From Seminavis robusta (Eukaryota > Bacillariophyta > Bacillariophyceae > Naviculales > Naviculaceae), in contig CAICTM010001014.1 in the NCBI GenBank assembly GCA_903772945.1, positions 1 to 39,883 of the forward strand: a stretch of DNA of 39,883 bases. Reading direction: 5' to 3'. Shown piece after piece: positions 1 to 9,400 of this stretch. Both the position numbers and the translations under genes were made by a program. The notes under the pieces were generated by a model. It worked only from the letters and a program-made list of their open reading frames with translations, was not told the DNA's origin and made no database searches. The number at the start of each line of letters is the position of its first letter. The stretch's first letter is position 1.

Positions 1-1623
1 CAGCCTGCCGAAATTGCTTTTTGAGGTGAGCTTGGAGATGGCGTTCAATTTCCTCTGGATCCTCACATACATCCAGTCTTTACACTGTTTGGGCGGCACT
101 GTGGGATCCCGGGGGACTTCCAAGGCTGTGAGTCTGGAACCATGGCATTTACCTCGTGCGTGGGCACACTTTTGCCATGCCTTCGAGTGGCTTCAGCGTT
201 GCGCAAGCGCTTCATCACATTAGCCAACTGTGTCTCCTTCAGACTCGTATTGTGCTTGGATTCCATTTGGTACTCTTGACGCAACTTGTGGGTCCTCCAC
301 TCATCCACCTCCGCAGCACGAAGTTCCTTGCGGGCTTGCTTCTTTTGTTTCTTGCAGTCTTCCAAACGATGTGGGTAAGTCAAAGGCTGGATCGGAGATC
401 TGCTCCATTCGGAGTCGAATCTGATTGGTAATGTCGTCTTGCATTGGAGTGCATGCGGGCCATCGTCAGACTTGGAACTTCAAGCGTAACTGGGTCAGTG
501 TTGGGGAGCTGGGAATGGGCGAATAGGTCGGCACTTTTTGGCGGCGTGGAGGCTTGCAGAAAGCAGGAGTTGGTCCAAGGCCTCAGCCTCTTGATGGGTA
601 GGTGCCTGGTTGAATCTCCAGAGTCGTTGAAAGAATCCATGATTGTCAAGATAGCTGTACTTGGATTTGATGTAGGTGGTGACTGGTGGCGTTTCTTGGA
701 GTGAACCCTTCTTGACAGGGCTTGGGTAAAGCTGCTGTATCGGACCCGAACAACTGTTTCAAGTCGAATCACAAAGCAGGCACGGTGGTCACTATAGAAG
801 TGGTCACAGAAAGGATGGTACCCGCAAGCGTCGACAGCATCCAATAGGTTTTCAGAAACGAGGATGTAATCAATTACCTTACTTCCTCTGGCATAGGTGT
901 TAAAATCGCTGATTCCGTGATTGTAGAAAATCGGATCTACAAGCTTAAGTTGCAATCGGATACCAGTCGCGATAGCCTCTTCCGTCCTCTTGCCAAATTG
1001 TCATTGAAGTCGCCTCCCACAATAATCTCATGACCATTGCGATGTCGTTGGCCACGCATTATTGAAGGTCGTCGTAGTGGTTCCTCCTTGGATCTAGGGA
1101 TGGCCGTGATTCCTGTACATAAATGGCATGTAGTTGGCCAAAACGGTCCTATCACCAGACCTCTCAACACTCCCATCGTCACAGTATACACATTGTAAAC
1201 TGATAGTCGCTTTCATCTTTGCAGGATAGAACCATCCTTGTCCAGCGGCCAAGGTAATCAGCCTCGGCCTCCAACACTCTGCCAACGGTTTGGCCCATCA
1301 CCAGAGAGAGAGTACCCCCTGGCTTGTATTCACTAGGTGGACTGTGGAGTGCTGCCAAAGGTGACCTTCCTGTGGTCAAAGGCCTTCCTCACAGCTGCCT
1401 GAATCTTCCGTCTTACACCTGGCTGGTTAGTATCAAGATTGGGCTCCTGAAATCCAGCGTAGTCGGTTCCTAACATTCCCAACGTTTTGCAGTCTTCAAA
1501 GAGCTCCCCGCCATTTTCATCGTAAAGTGGGAATCCTCTTTTGTTGTTGAAGATGAATCTCGCCACATTTGGTGGCTTCTTGGGTGGCATAATGTCCCCC
1601 ACTGGCTCGAAATGAGCCAGCAT
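1..1623 (-). pseudogene. LINE ORF2, endonuclease portion, frameshifted
   Basis: From the ATG at 1623 the sequence can be followed through at least four frame changes. Recognisable landmarks of the endonuclease/exonuclease/phosphatase family appear in order: AGFQEPNLDTN (metal-binding Glu, about 1440-1470), GGDFNDN (about 1010-1020), IDYILVS (about 860) and YSDHRACF (terminal Asp-His, about 785-800). This apurinic-type endonuclease nicks target DNA to prime reverse transcription. After it comes a Lys/Arg-rich linker (YPHRLEDCKKQKKQARKEL, about 330-380) of the type that precedes the reverse transcriptase. The reading stays coding-like to position 1, in a different frame from about 100. The reverse transcriptase itself is not in the window. 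The copy is non-functional as sequenced. Confidence 0.65.
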
Positions 1624-2010
1624 CCCCTTGATATTGTCCCATGAGTCAAAATCATCACTAACGGTGATTCAACTGCCCCTGCAGGCTGGCCTCCGCCCAG
1701 GAGTCCCATAGAACACTTGTGCCGGGGGAGCCCAGCCATCTTTAACTACCCCGCCACCAGGATGCCCCTGTGGTCCTGGTTGGGTGGGGTTGTGATGGGG
1801 TTGGGAAGGCTGGGGGAAATCCCGGGTAGAATCCTGCGTCAGCAAGATACTGGAGTCCATGGTAGGGTGGTGGTGTGACTGCTGGTAAGGCTGATGGGTA
1901 GCTGCTGGATACAACTGTGCTGGCTGAAGAGAGCGTGGATCGCCATGAGGACGCTTTTCATCTTGCTTGAGTAAAGGAGACGTCACAGGAATACCATCTT
2001 GAGTTGCAAC

Positions 2011-2920
2011 ATAATTCCAGCTTTGGTTTTATCTGAATGACTAAATTAATAATGACCCAGTACTCAAAACACGTAGAAATCTGCGTAGAAATTACAAGAA
2101 TAATAAAAGAAAACAATAAAAGATCGACCATGACGAACAGCACGACCAATTACTACACCATGGAAAACACACCGATACACTTACAACAAGAAAATCACTA
2201 CTATCAACACTTATGAACCTAAGGAATACGGACTGATGCTCCCAAGCCCCAATCTGAAAAACCGACCAAAATGACCCTTCTACCAACCAATACCCATAGT
2301 GGCAACAACCTGAGGTCAACAGAAATCCCACAACGGAACTTCTTCCATTGATTCTTTCCATGCACTCTCAAATGTGGCAACAACCGGGTGGAGCAGAAAT
2401 TCCCACATCGAGTCTTCATGGGAAAGCAATCGACAAGACATTGGACCAGAACGGAAGTCAACTACTTCATCATCAACATTCATACCTTGAGCAAATCGAC
2501 ATCCCCTCCATTCAGCATTCACTGTGGCAACAACCTGAGTGATGCAGAAATCCCACAACAGCGCTTTGGATTGAGAATAAATGTCAACCACTTCAGAACC
2601 ACTGCTTTGAGCAGCAATACTACGATTATCTTCGGTGCAACGGCAGCACCTCAATATTTTGGATCATTATGCACACTTCCCTTGAATGAGCGATGACCCA
2701 GGGCGCAGGATGTACTGCAACGATCGGGGCAAGAACCTGCTACCATTTTCTATTTCCTTTCTTTGGATTTATTTTTTATTTTGTACAGTCCTCATGCTAC
2801 ACATGAGAAACCCTTCTACTTGAACAGGCGGCCAGTAGTGCCGCTCGTCTTTCCTAGTGAAGTAAAAGCATGCCTTCGGCGCAGTAGAACATAATTCTAC
2901 TAATCTTTGTGTCAAATCAA
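2011..2920. mobile_element. 910-bp insertion inside LINE ORF1, flanked by 18-bp direct repeats
   Basis: The 18-mer ACCATCTTGAGTTGCAAC occurs at 1993-2010 and again at 2921-2938. Outside these copies the sequence is LINE ORF1; between them it is not, so the repeats look like a target-site duplication. A duplication of this length fits target-primed retrotransposition rather than most cut-and-paste transposons. The ends of the insert are not inverted repeats, and no protein-coding region is convincing inside. A T-rich stretch lies at 2750-2785. The insert holds a degenerate 75/150-bp repeat. It is probably a non-autonomous retroposed sequence; its family is unknown to me. Confidence 0.55.
2299..2620. 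repeat. Degenerate tandem repeat with 75/150-bp spacing
   Basis: The core GTGGCAACAACC, followed after a few bases by CAGAAATCCCAC, starts at 2299, 2374 and 2524, i.e. 75 and then 150 bp apart. A second weaker unit (AAGTCAACTACTTCATC near 2454 and ATGTCAACCACTTCAGA near 2580) fills the alternate positions. The structure is thus two related half-units of about 75 bp in a roughly 150-bp repeat. It lies entirely inside the 910-bp insertion. Confidence 0.5.
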
Positions 2921-3959
2921 ACCATCTTGAGTTGCAACTGCCTGGTACGTTTGAAGGTGGTGGTCGCTTCTGATAGGGATTGCCATGGTACCCCTGCAGA
3001 AAGTCTGGGTGTGTGTAGAAATCATTGGTGCCTTGGTGGTGATATTGTCCATGGGCTGGAGACTGATGAGGAGTCTGGTAATTTTCACAGTGGGGCACAG
3101 TCATACCGAGTACTGGACCATCATTGGTACCCCCTCCAGGAGGTTGTGGTTGTCTGGAGGAAGGAGGATTAGAGGGGGTGGCAGTGGCTTCAGATGGTCT
3201 TTGCATGTTGCTGAACAAGGCCATCATCGCTGAAATCTTGCTTCACTGGCTTCCTGGTCCTTTTGGTGCTTTGCTTCCAGTTGTTGCAGTTGTTCCTGGT
3301 GTTTCTTCTCCATTCTTTCCATGGCATCTAATGTGGACTTGGTCTGTTGCTGCATGGCTAATGTTGACTTGGTCTGTTGTTCCATTGCTGCTTTGAGGGC
3401 TGCTATTTCTTTGGACTGTGCATCACTAGTAACATCACTGGTTGCCACAGTGGTGGCTGTAGCTGGTACAGAGACATTGGTCACTGGTGCCTGATTCTGT
3501 CCCCAAGTTCTGACTTTGTCTGCCCAAGTAGACATGATTGCCTCCAATGAAGCAATGGAGGCATCATCATCTTGATACAGCGTTTGAAAGGAGCGACTGC
3601 TGTATGAGTACTGATCCCAAGAGTCATCCCTTGGAGTTCGTGGTTGTCTTTGAATGACAGAAGGCTCCTCATCTTTAAGGGCATAGTCTTGTGGGAAGAT
3701 GGTGGCATCTGAGAAGATATCTGCGAGTCTTTCCACCACTGTGTCTCTAGCACTCTTTTGGCAAATGGCATAGTACTGTCCTGTGGTGGCATATGATTTG
3801 TGGCGTTCCAGATCCAACAGCAGGGGCTTGCCATTGGCAGTGACTCTTCTCTAGGAGCAAAAGACGAATTTCATCCTCAAAGTTTGGATTCAAATCTTGA
3901 AGGGGGACTCCTGTGGTGGCATTGATGACATCCATATGTTGGATCACTGCCTTTTTCAT

Positions 3960-4379
3960 AAGGTCATTGTACTTTCTTCATCATTCTTATTGGCATGGTT
4001 GCAGCAATGACACAAAGGGTAGCAATAAGCTAGCTAGAATTTAATGGCAACAAACAGCAGGTAATGCATCTACATGTTGGAAGGAAGTGCTGATGGAAGT
4101 GCTGTTGTGCTTTCATTACAGGACCTCTGTGGAAACGTCATTCATGGAAAAATACTTAACACGACCTCCGTGGGTCTACCCCCACCAAATTGCCACCAAT
4201 CGGCACAAAAGCACAATGACGACTACATCAAGACTAATGGGGACAACCATATCAACTACACCATCCTCTAGTAACTATATTAGAATGAGGATCTGCCATA
4301 TAGGTTCACCTGAAAATCCGAGTTGTCGACTGTGGGAGCCCATCTAGATACCGAGCTTTGTTGATTTCTTTCACGGCTT
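3960..4379. other. Short gene-free stretch between the LINE and the first unknown gene
   Basis: No convincing coding region is present. It contains the left 16-bp inverted-repeat copy (4121-4136) and one AGCTAGCT palindrome (4028-4035). Confidence 0.5.
4121..4136 (+). repeat. Left copy of 16-bp inverted repeat
   Basis: GGACCTCTGTGGAAAC, an exact inverted match to 11887-11902. The match does not extend in either direction. Confidence 0.5.
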
Positions 4380-4877
4380 CTAGACGGGTTTCATGGCCTC
4401 TTTGCCGATACGGACGGTCTTGTTGTTGATGTAGTGAGCCCCGTAGACACTAATAGCTTCCACAAACGCCTTGGTCAACTTAGAGCCTTCGTGGTTTTGG
4501 ATTGGAAGGGTCAGCTGGAAGGCGTCGATGCCGTCGACGGGCTCATCGAATTTCATCAACAGGAGCCTAGCCTTGGCATTGTCGCTCCGAGCCTTGACGG
4601 TATCCACCTTCCAGAAGTCTTCAGGTAGTTCGATAGTTCCATTCATTCGCCTGCGGTTGCCGGCAACTCCCTCGTACCGGAGGCGAAACTTCTTGGGAGG
4701 GGGGCCCATGTATTCCTCCACCACGAAGGAACCGTAGATCATGCGAGTTGTTGCTCCTTTCACGATGCGCATGGCAGCGGAAGACTTCGCGACGACCTTC
4801 CCTCGACCGTCCTTGAAAGCCTCCATCTTACTTACTTCCTTCCACTGGATCTCCGGATGCGAGTACAAGGCGCTCAT
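4380..4877 (-). CDS. Hypothetical protein, 165 aa
   Basis: This is an uninterrupted reading frame from the ATG at 4877 to a stop at 4380. I do not recognise the family. The protein is Lys/Arg-rich and looks like a single compact alpha/beta or mostly beta domain: short hydrophobic strands such as MIYGSFVVEEYM and ARLLLMKFDE alternate with charged turns, and a PPPKKFRLRYEG segment sits mid-protein. There is no signal peptide, membrane segment or Cys/His cluster. Upstream on the minus strand, a pyrimidine-rich tract ending in TTTCACAG near 4904 resembles a splice acceptor, so a 5'-UTR intron is possible. The gene is divergent from the 190-aa gene at 5341, with 463 bp between the start codons. 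If the 4121-11902 element is real, this would be a passenger gene. Confidence 0.65.
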   Translation of the reverse strand: MSALYSHPEIQWKEVSKMEAFKDGRGKVVAKSSAAMRIVKGATTRMIYGSFVVEEYMGPPPKKFRLRYEGVAGNRRRMNGTIELPEDFWKVDTVKARSDNAKARLLLMKFDEPVDGIDAFQLTLPIQNHEGSKLTKAFVEAISVYGAHYINNKTVRIGKEAMKPV

Positions 4878-5340
4878 GACAGACGATTGAGCAGTTCACG
4901 ACCTGTGAAAAGAAGAGATGAAACAAGAGGCGATACAGTAGCAAACAAATGAGAGGAAGACGATCGAAGCAACCCCCGCATCACAAGCGGGTGTAACCAA
5001 GCAAGCTCGCCAAGAACATTCGAAGAGACCCAAATATTGCACCCACATGGATTGCGGAACGATTGTGGAACGTGCAGGCCCCGCCATTAGCCCAAATTTG
5101 CCCAGAGCATCATCGAACGGATGCATTGGCTGCACGAGAGCAGCCACCAGCCCGCCATAGAATCTGAAAGCACATCTATCTGTGTATGGAAGCATTCCTC
5201 GGATCATTCCTCGGATCGTTCCGCAGCCAGCCGGTGGGCTCGGGTGTTCTTGAGAAGAGGAGACGACAGTTGCGTGAGAAGACGACACAATTTCAATCCA
5301 ACTTGTCGCTACCGTATCGCTCACCACTGCTTCCCCCACC
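4878..5340. promoter_or_regulatory. Shared divergent upstream region
   Basis: This 463-bp stretch separates two divergent start codons (4877 on minus, 5341 on plus) and must hold both promoters. It includes a short duplication of CTCGGATC near 5197-5218 and two GAG(G/A)AGACGAC words 19 bp apart (5257 and 5276). I see no TATA box I would defend. A probable splice acceptor on the minus strand lies near 4904. Confidence 0.4.
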
Positions 5341-5913
5341 ATGTCGAACATTCACCGCTTCGGAACCCGAGAAGTCAGCTTTGCCATGCATCATCATGAC
5401 GACGACAATGAATTCAATCAGGGAGACATTGTCAGCGAGCGGTCGATCGCAAAGATTGAGTCTGTTGTTAGCCGAGCCATGGACCACGTCAACCTGCAAC
5501 ACGAAGACAAGACGCTCTACATCATTCTCCATCCAATGCTCCATCTGGTGGGCTTCGCTGGTGTGCTAGAAGAGATGATTGAGACCAAGATGGGGACGAT
5601 TGTGGAGTCATCAGACAACAAGATCTTGGTCCAAGCTGAAAATTTTCAAAAGCTTACCATCGTTCTTGTTGATGAGCAACTCCTCAGCAGAGCCACCGCT
5701 GCCGCTGCCACTACCGCTGCCACTACCGCTATCGGTACTATCGAAGAGGAAGACGGAGAAGACGATGAGCCGACATTTTCCCATAATGACTCTCTCGAGC
5801 GTGGAGACGATGGATCAGAGTCCAGCTACGAGGATTTCAGCAACCAGGGCTTGACTCAAGAGGTCTCCGCGGCCAACACCTGGTTCGAGCTGCCAGCCCA
5901 CATGTACGACTAA
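5341..5913 (+). CDS. Hypothetical acidic protein, 190 aa
   Basis: This is an open frame from the ATG at 5341, in a good initiation context (CCACCATG), to a TAA at 5911-5913. I do not recognise the family. Residues 1-120 look like a folded domain with several hydrophobic helices or strands (KTLYIILHPMLHLVGFAGVLEE, then QKLTIVLVDEQLL). Residues 120-136 are an Ala/Thr run (ATAAAATTAATTAI) encoded by a short GCTGCCACTACC-type tandem repeat, which could vary in length between strains. The C-terminal third is strongly acidic (EEEDGEDDE and later Asp/Ser/Glu clusters) and probably disordered. No signal peptide or membrane segment is seen. It is divergent from the 165-aa gene and lies 520 bp upstream of the large transposase-like gene on the same strand. 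Confidence 0.65.
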   Translation: MSNIHRFGTREVSFAMHHHDDDNEFNQGDIVSERSIAKIESVVSRAMDHVNLQHEDKTLYIILHPMLHLVGFAGVLEEMIETKMGTIVESSDNKILVQAENFQKLTIVLVDEQLLSRATAAAATTAATTAIGTIEEEDGEDDEPTFSHNDSLERGDDGSESSYEDFSNQGLTQEVSAANTWFELPAHMYD

Positions 5914-6433
5914 GGGACAGCCTCTGAAGAGCGGCCGGTTGCCCCATGGCCCCTCTCTTGTAGCGACAGTTCTTGTAGTGACGCTTGTTCTGCTGTTAGC
6001 TCTGGTCGATTTGTGTCTTGTTGATGTGATGCTGCTGTCGAAATATTGTTCTTGGAAACGGCGTGACTGGATGGAGATACCCCTAGCAGTAAACTATTCA
6101 TATTTTAGTTTTATCTAATGAAATAGTAGCCTTCTGTATGCTGGAAAGTATAGATTAGCCGGCTTATTGATTGGGAACCAAATCCGGAGAGACGACAAAG
6201 CTTTCATTCCAAAACATCGACCATGCCGACCATGCCGACGATGGACTCCCTTTCAAGCCGAGAGAGCGCACTTCCCTCCCACAAAACCCGAAGAAAGATC
6301 CTCCCAAGTATGTGTGTCTTGTTCCTGATGCGTTTGACGAGAGCTACCGTGATGGCAAGATGCGACGGCGCTCTCGTTTGGCTTGGAGGTTGGAAGGAGG
6401 ATCCACCAACAATCCGCATTCGACAGCGGCACC
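5914..6433. other. Intergenic region upstream of the 1477-aa gene
   Basis: This 520-bp stretch ends in CACCATGG, a strong initiation context for the next gene. A short direct repeat ACCATGCCGACCATGCCGAC lies at about 6220-6239. Other-frame open stretches here have no ATG in a coherent position and I do not annotate them. Confidence 0.45.
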
Positions 6434-9400
6434 ATGGCGTCCCGTCAGGGCCGATACCAAAACCGTGAGCGCAAGAAGCGTCAAATTGTGTTTTCTCCAT
6501 CTTCCAAACAGGAGAGGGATCAAAAGGGACGCCGTATCTTCTCTCCTCGTTCGCTTCTTTCTCCTGGCAAGAAAAAGAGCGGCGAAACCAATGACGAGGC
6601 GTCGCAGCCCAGAAATCTCTTTGGCAGAAAAACCAGGGCTTCGGCAAGGGCATTGGCAGCAGAAGTTCCGTCGACACCAGAACCAGCACCCTCACCAGCA
6701 GCATTCTTTCGCAGAAGAATGACAAGGGCGGGCAAAGCTGCAGAAGTTCCGTCGACACCGGAACCAATCATTGGCAGAAGAACGACAAGAGCATCGGCTG
6801 CAGCTCCGCCGTCGACACCAGAACCAGCACCAGCACCAGCACCAATCATTAGCAGAAGAACGACAAGAGCAGCTGCAGCTGCACCAGCACCAGCGCCAAA
6901 ACCAGCCAACAAACCGAATCTGGTGGAAAAGTGCAAAGCAAACGGATTGAAGCTAGAACACTCGTGGGCACTTTGTGCGCTGAAGTGCGGCCCAGACCAA
7001 AAGGCAACGAGTCATTGGAAGAAAGGACCTTGCGAATGCCACGATCCTCCGATTCAGTGCAAACGATGCTGTTCAGTGTGTAAGGTGACCTCTAGAAAAG
7101 GCTTCATGAAATTGGAGATCAATACGTCGGCGGCGCCTCTTGTGTCGCCACCAAGTCCGAGGATGTCCAAGACGAGAGCGCAAGAGAAAATTGACCAAAC
7201 AAACCAAGAGCTGGAGCAGGATTTTGGTTTTGATTGCGTCGATGAGACAACGTATCAACCGCCTGAAACCCTCCGAGATGTCGCTCGTTACCTTGGCATT
7301 CCAGGAGAGTTGAACATGCCGAGCACAAGACATTGGGATTCAGCCGAACAGGCGCAAGAGTTCTTTGTTGGAGACCCTCGCGCCTCGCTTCGCTTGGTGA
7401 ATTCAATGGCGGTGACTTGTTCCAAAGTGATTGACTTTGGACTCAGTAAGAGTGCAAAGTCAGCTTCATTGAACGCTTCCATGCAGCGACAAGTTGGACT
7501 GGCTCTTATCAGGAGATCCCGACAGACGATGGCATCGGCAAAAGCAGCGACTGCTGCTTCGAGCAACGCCTTGGTAGCGGCAATGAATGGAAGCGACTCG
7601 GATGACGATAGCAGCGATTCGTTTGCCCCGTCGAGTGAATCTGATGACAGCTTTGGTCAGTTCGGCGAAACTTCACTCGCAGATCCTTTGATCGGCTTTG
7701 ACCCAGACTTTGCCATCGAAGAAAGAGACAAGTTGGTGGCCTCCCTGCTGAAAATCTGTAATGCGCATTCAAATCGAAAGCGGCACGCCGAATACAGGAC
7801 GGCCCGAGCCGTGTTGGTCGACGGCACGAAAGCCAAGCATTTGAATTCCATTCGGCAGCAGAACGGTCACAAGCAGTTCGGAAGAGAGTCAAGGAAGAGA
7901 GCAACGCAAGATTTCGAGCTTGCTGGTGGTGGCAAGGCACTTATTCCGCCTCCCATCACAAGGAAACGGGTCAGCGACCTGACTCTCACTCACGCTCTGA
8001 TGGTGATGCTGAGCACCGACAATGTTGGCCTATGGTCGTGGGGTACGAAGACTGTCAATGTCTCGTCTCGAAACGGTCAACTGAAAGACCGATTTGAATT
8101 GCCGAAGGTCTTCACGAGAAGATCAAAACAAGATATCTATTATCATTACAAGGCAACCTTTGAGGGCGATGACGTGGACCGACCAAATTGGAAACCAATC
8201 GGTCGTACATTGTTTATGGAAATCCTAAGCCTCGTTGTGTCTGGCGACAGTGGGATGCTGACGGCCGTTGACTACGTGACGAGCATGCTGCTACACGACA
8301 CTTGCAATTTGCTGCTTCGAATCATTGGAGATATGCTTGCAAGCGATCAAGGCATCGTCGAGAAGTTTACAACTTGGCTAGAAGTGACGAGGAACTTCCT
8401 CAAAGTTCAATACATTGAGCACGCAAGGATGGATGAGGATAATGAATGCTGCTCGCACGGCCTGCAGCACGCACTTGGCCAACCGGATAATTACGCGACA
8501 ATGTACTATTCCGATATCGAAGAGAACTCCGATGCTGGTTTCAAGTTGGATGGCGTGGACGAAACAACAGCCGACGACGAGACTCCTCCCTCCATCTCAT
8601 GCAACGCCTGCAAATTTCCTTTCTTTTTCCTTCACAATCTCGAAGAAGCTGTCAAAGAGCACCATCAAAGTCGACTTGATCGGATTGACAGCACTCGATC
8701 AGACCACGACGAGAGACTTGAGGATGTCTTGGCTGCCATCAATGATGCCGGAGAAAAGTTTTATCTTTTCATGGCGCACAAGAATCGTGTTGCCCAACAG
8801 CAAGACTCACAAGCACAAATAGATGAAGAGATGCAGCAAGAAGTGCGCACCAGTAAGAGTGACGGCACCAAAGTTATGGTTGTGATTGACTGGAAGATGA
8901 AATTCGAGCCAAAGGGTAGACTGGAGTCAACAGCCGAGCACTATGGAAAACGCGGCATTTCGTGGCATGGGGCTTTCGCCTACTTCTATCGATACCAGAT
9001 CGATCAATCTACCGGAGAGGAATACGTCGAGCGCGTTGTCGTGAAGACCGACCAAATCTTGGAAGGCGAATCCAACCAAGGTGCCGAAGCCGTGCTCTCC
9101 ATGTTCGAAGCCTTCCTTTGCGGTCTTGAAGATGAGTTTCCGCACTTGAAAGAACTTGTTGTTTGCTCCGATAATGCTAGCTGCTACCATAAAAAAGAGC
9201 TGATCTTGGGGATGGCTCTGCTGAACCTTGTCAAGGGTCGCTCCATCCGAATCACACGATACACCCACAGCGAGACGCAGGATGGGAAGTGTTTGATCGA
9301 CGCACACTTCGCACGTGGTACTCGTCAAGTGATCAAGTATATCAAGTGCTCCAGAGCTATCGAGAACAAGAAAGTCAAAAGCTCCAAAGACCTCTCGATG

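Larger units (their letters stand above)
1..3959 (-). mobile_element. Decayed LINE-type (non-LTR) retrotransposon, cut by the window edge
   Basis: Two consecutive minus-strand coding regions have the layout of a non-LTR retrotransposon: a coiled-coil, Pro/Gln/His-rich ORF1 followed by an ORF2 that opens with an endonuclease/exonuclease/phosphatase fold. The reverse transcriptase expected downstream lies beyond position 1. Coding similarity can be followed only by hopping between frames, so the copy is inactive or its sequence contains many indel errors. ORF1 is also interrupted by a later insertion (2011-2920). No 3' tail or flanking target duplication can be seen because the 3' end is outside the window; the 5' limit is taken from the first ORF1 ATG at 3959. 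Confidence 0.7.
1669..3959 (-). pseudogene. LINE ORF1 (gag-like), frameshifted and interrupted
   Basis: The reading starts at the ATG at 3957-3959 (MKKAVIQHMDVINATTG) and shifts frame near 3840 into a segment containing DLERHKSYATTGQYYAIC. It then runs through a Gln/Lys/Glu-rich predicted coiled coil (repeats of QQTKSTL, then EKKHQEQLQQLEAKHQ) to a stop at 3224. Another frame, overlapping that stop, continues with a Pro/Gln/His-rich stretch. A 910-bp insertion follows (body 2011-2920), and the tail resumes as DGIPVTSPLLKQDEKRPHGD and ends at 1669. A coiled coil followed by a low-complexity, nucleic-acid-binding-like tail is usual for ORF1 proteins that coat LINE RNA. No zinc knuckle is visible. 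The assignment rests mainly on position ahead of the endonuclease ORF. Confidence 0.55.

Noticed and set aside
6171..6722. 183-codon open frame overlapping the start of the 1477-aa gene
   Set aside because: No ATG at its start, overlaps the strong coding frame, and shows no protein-like features; treated as a shadow.
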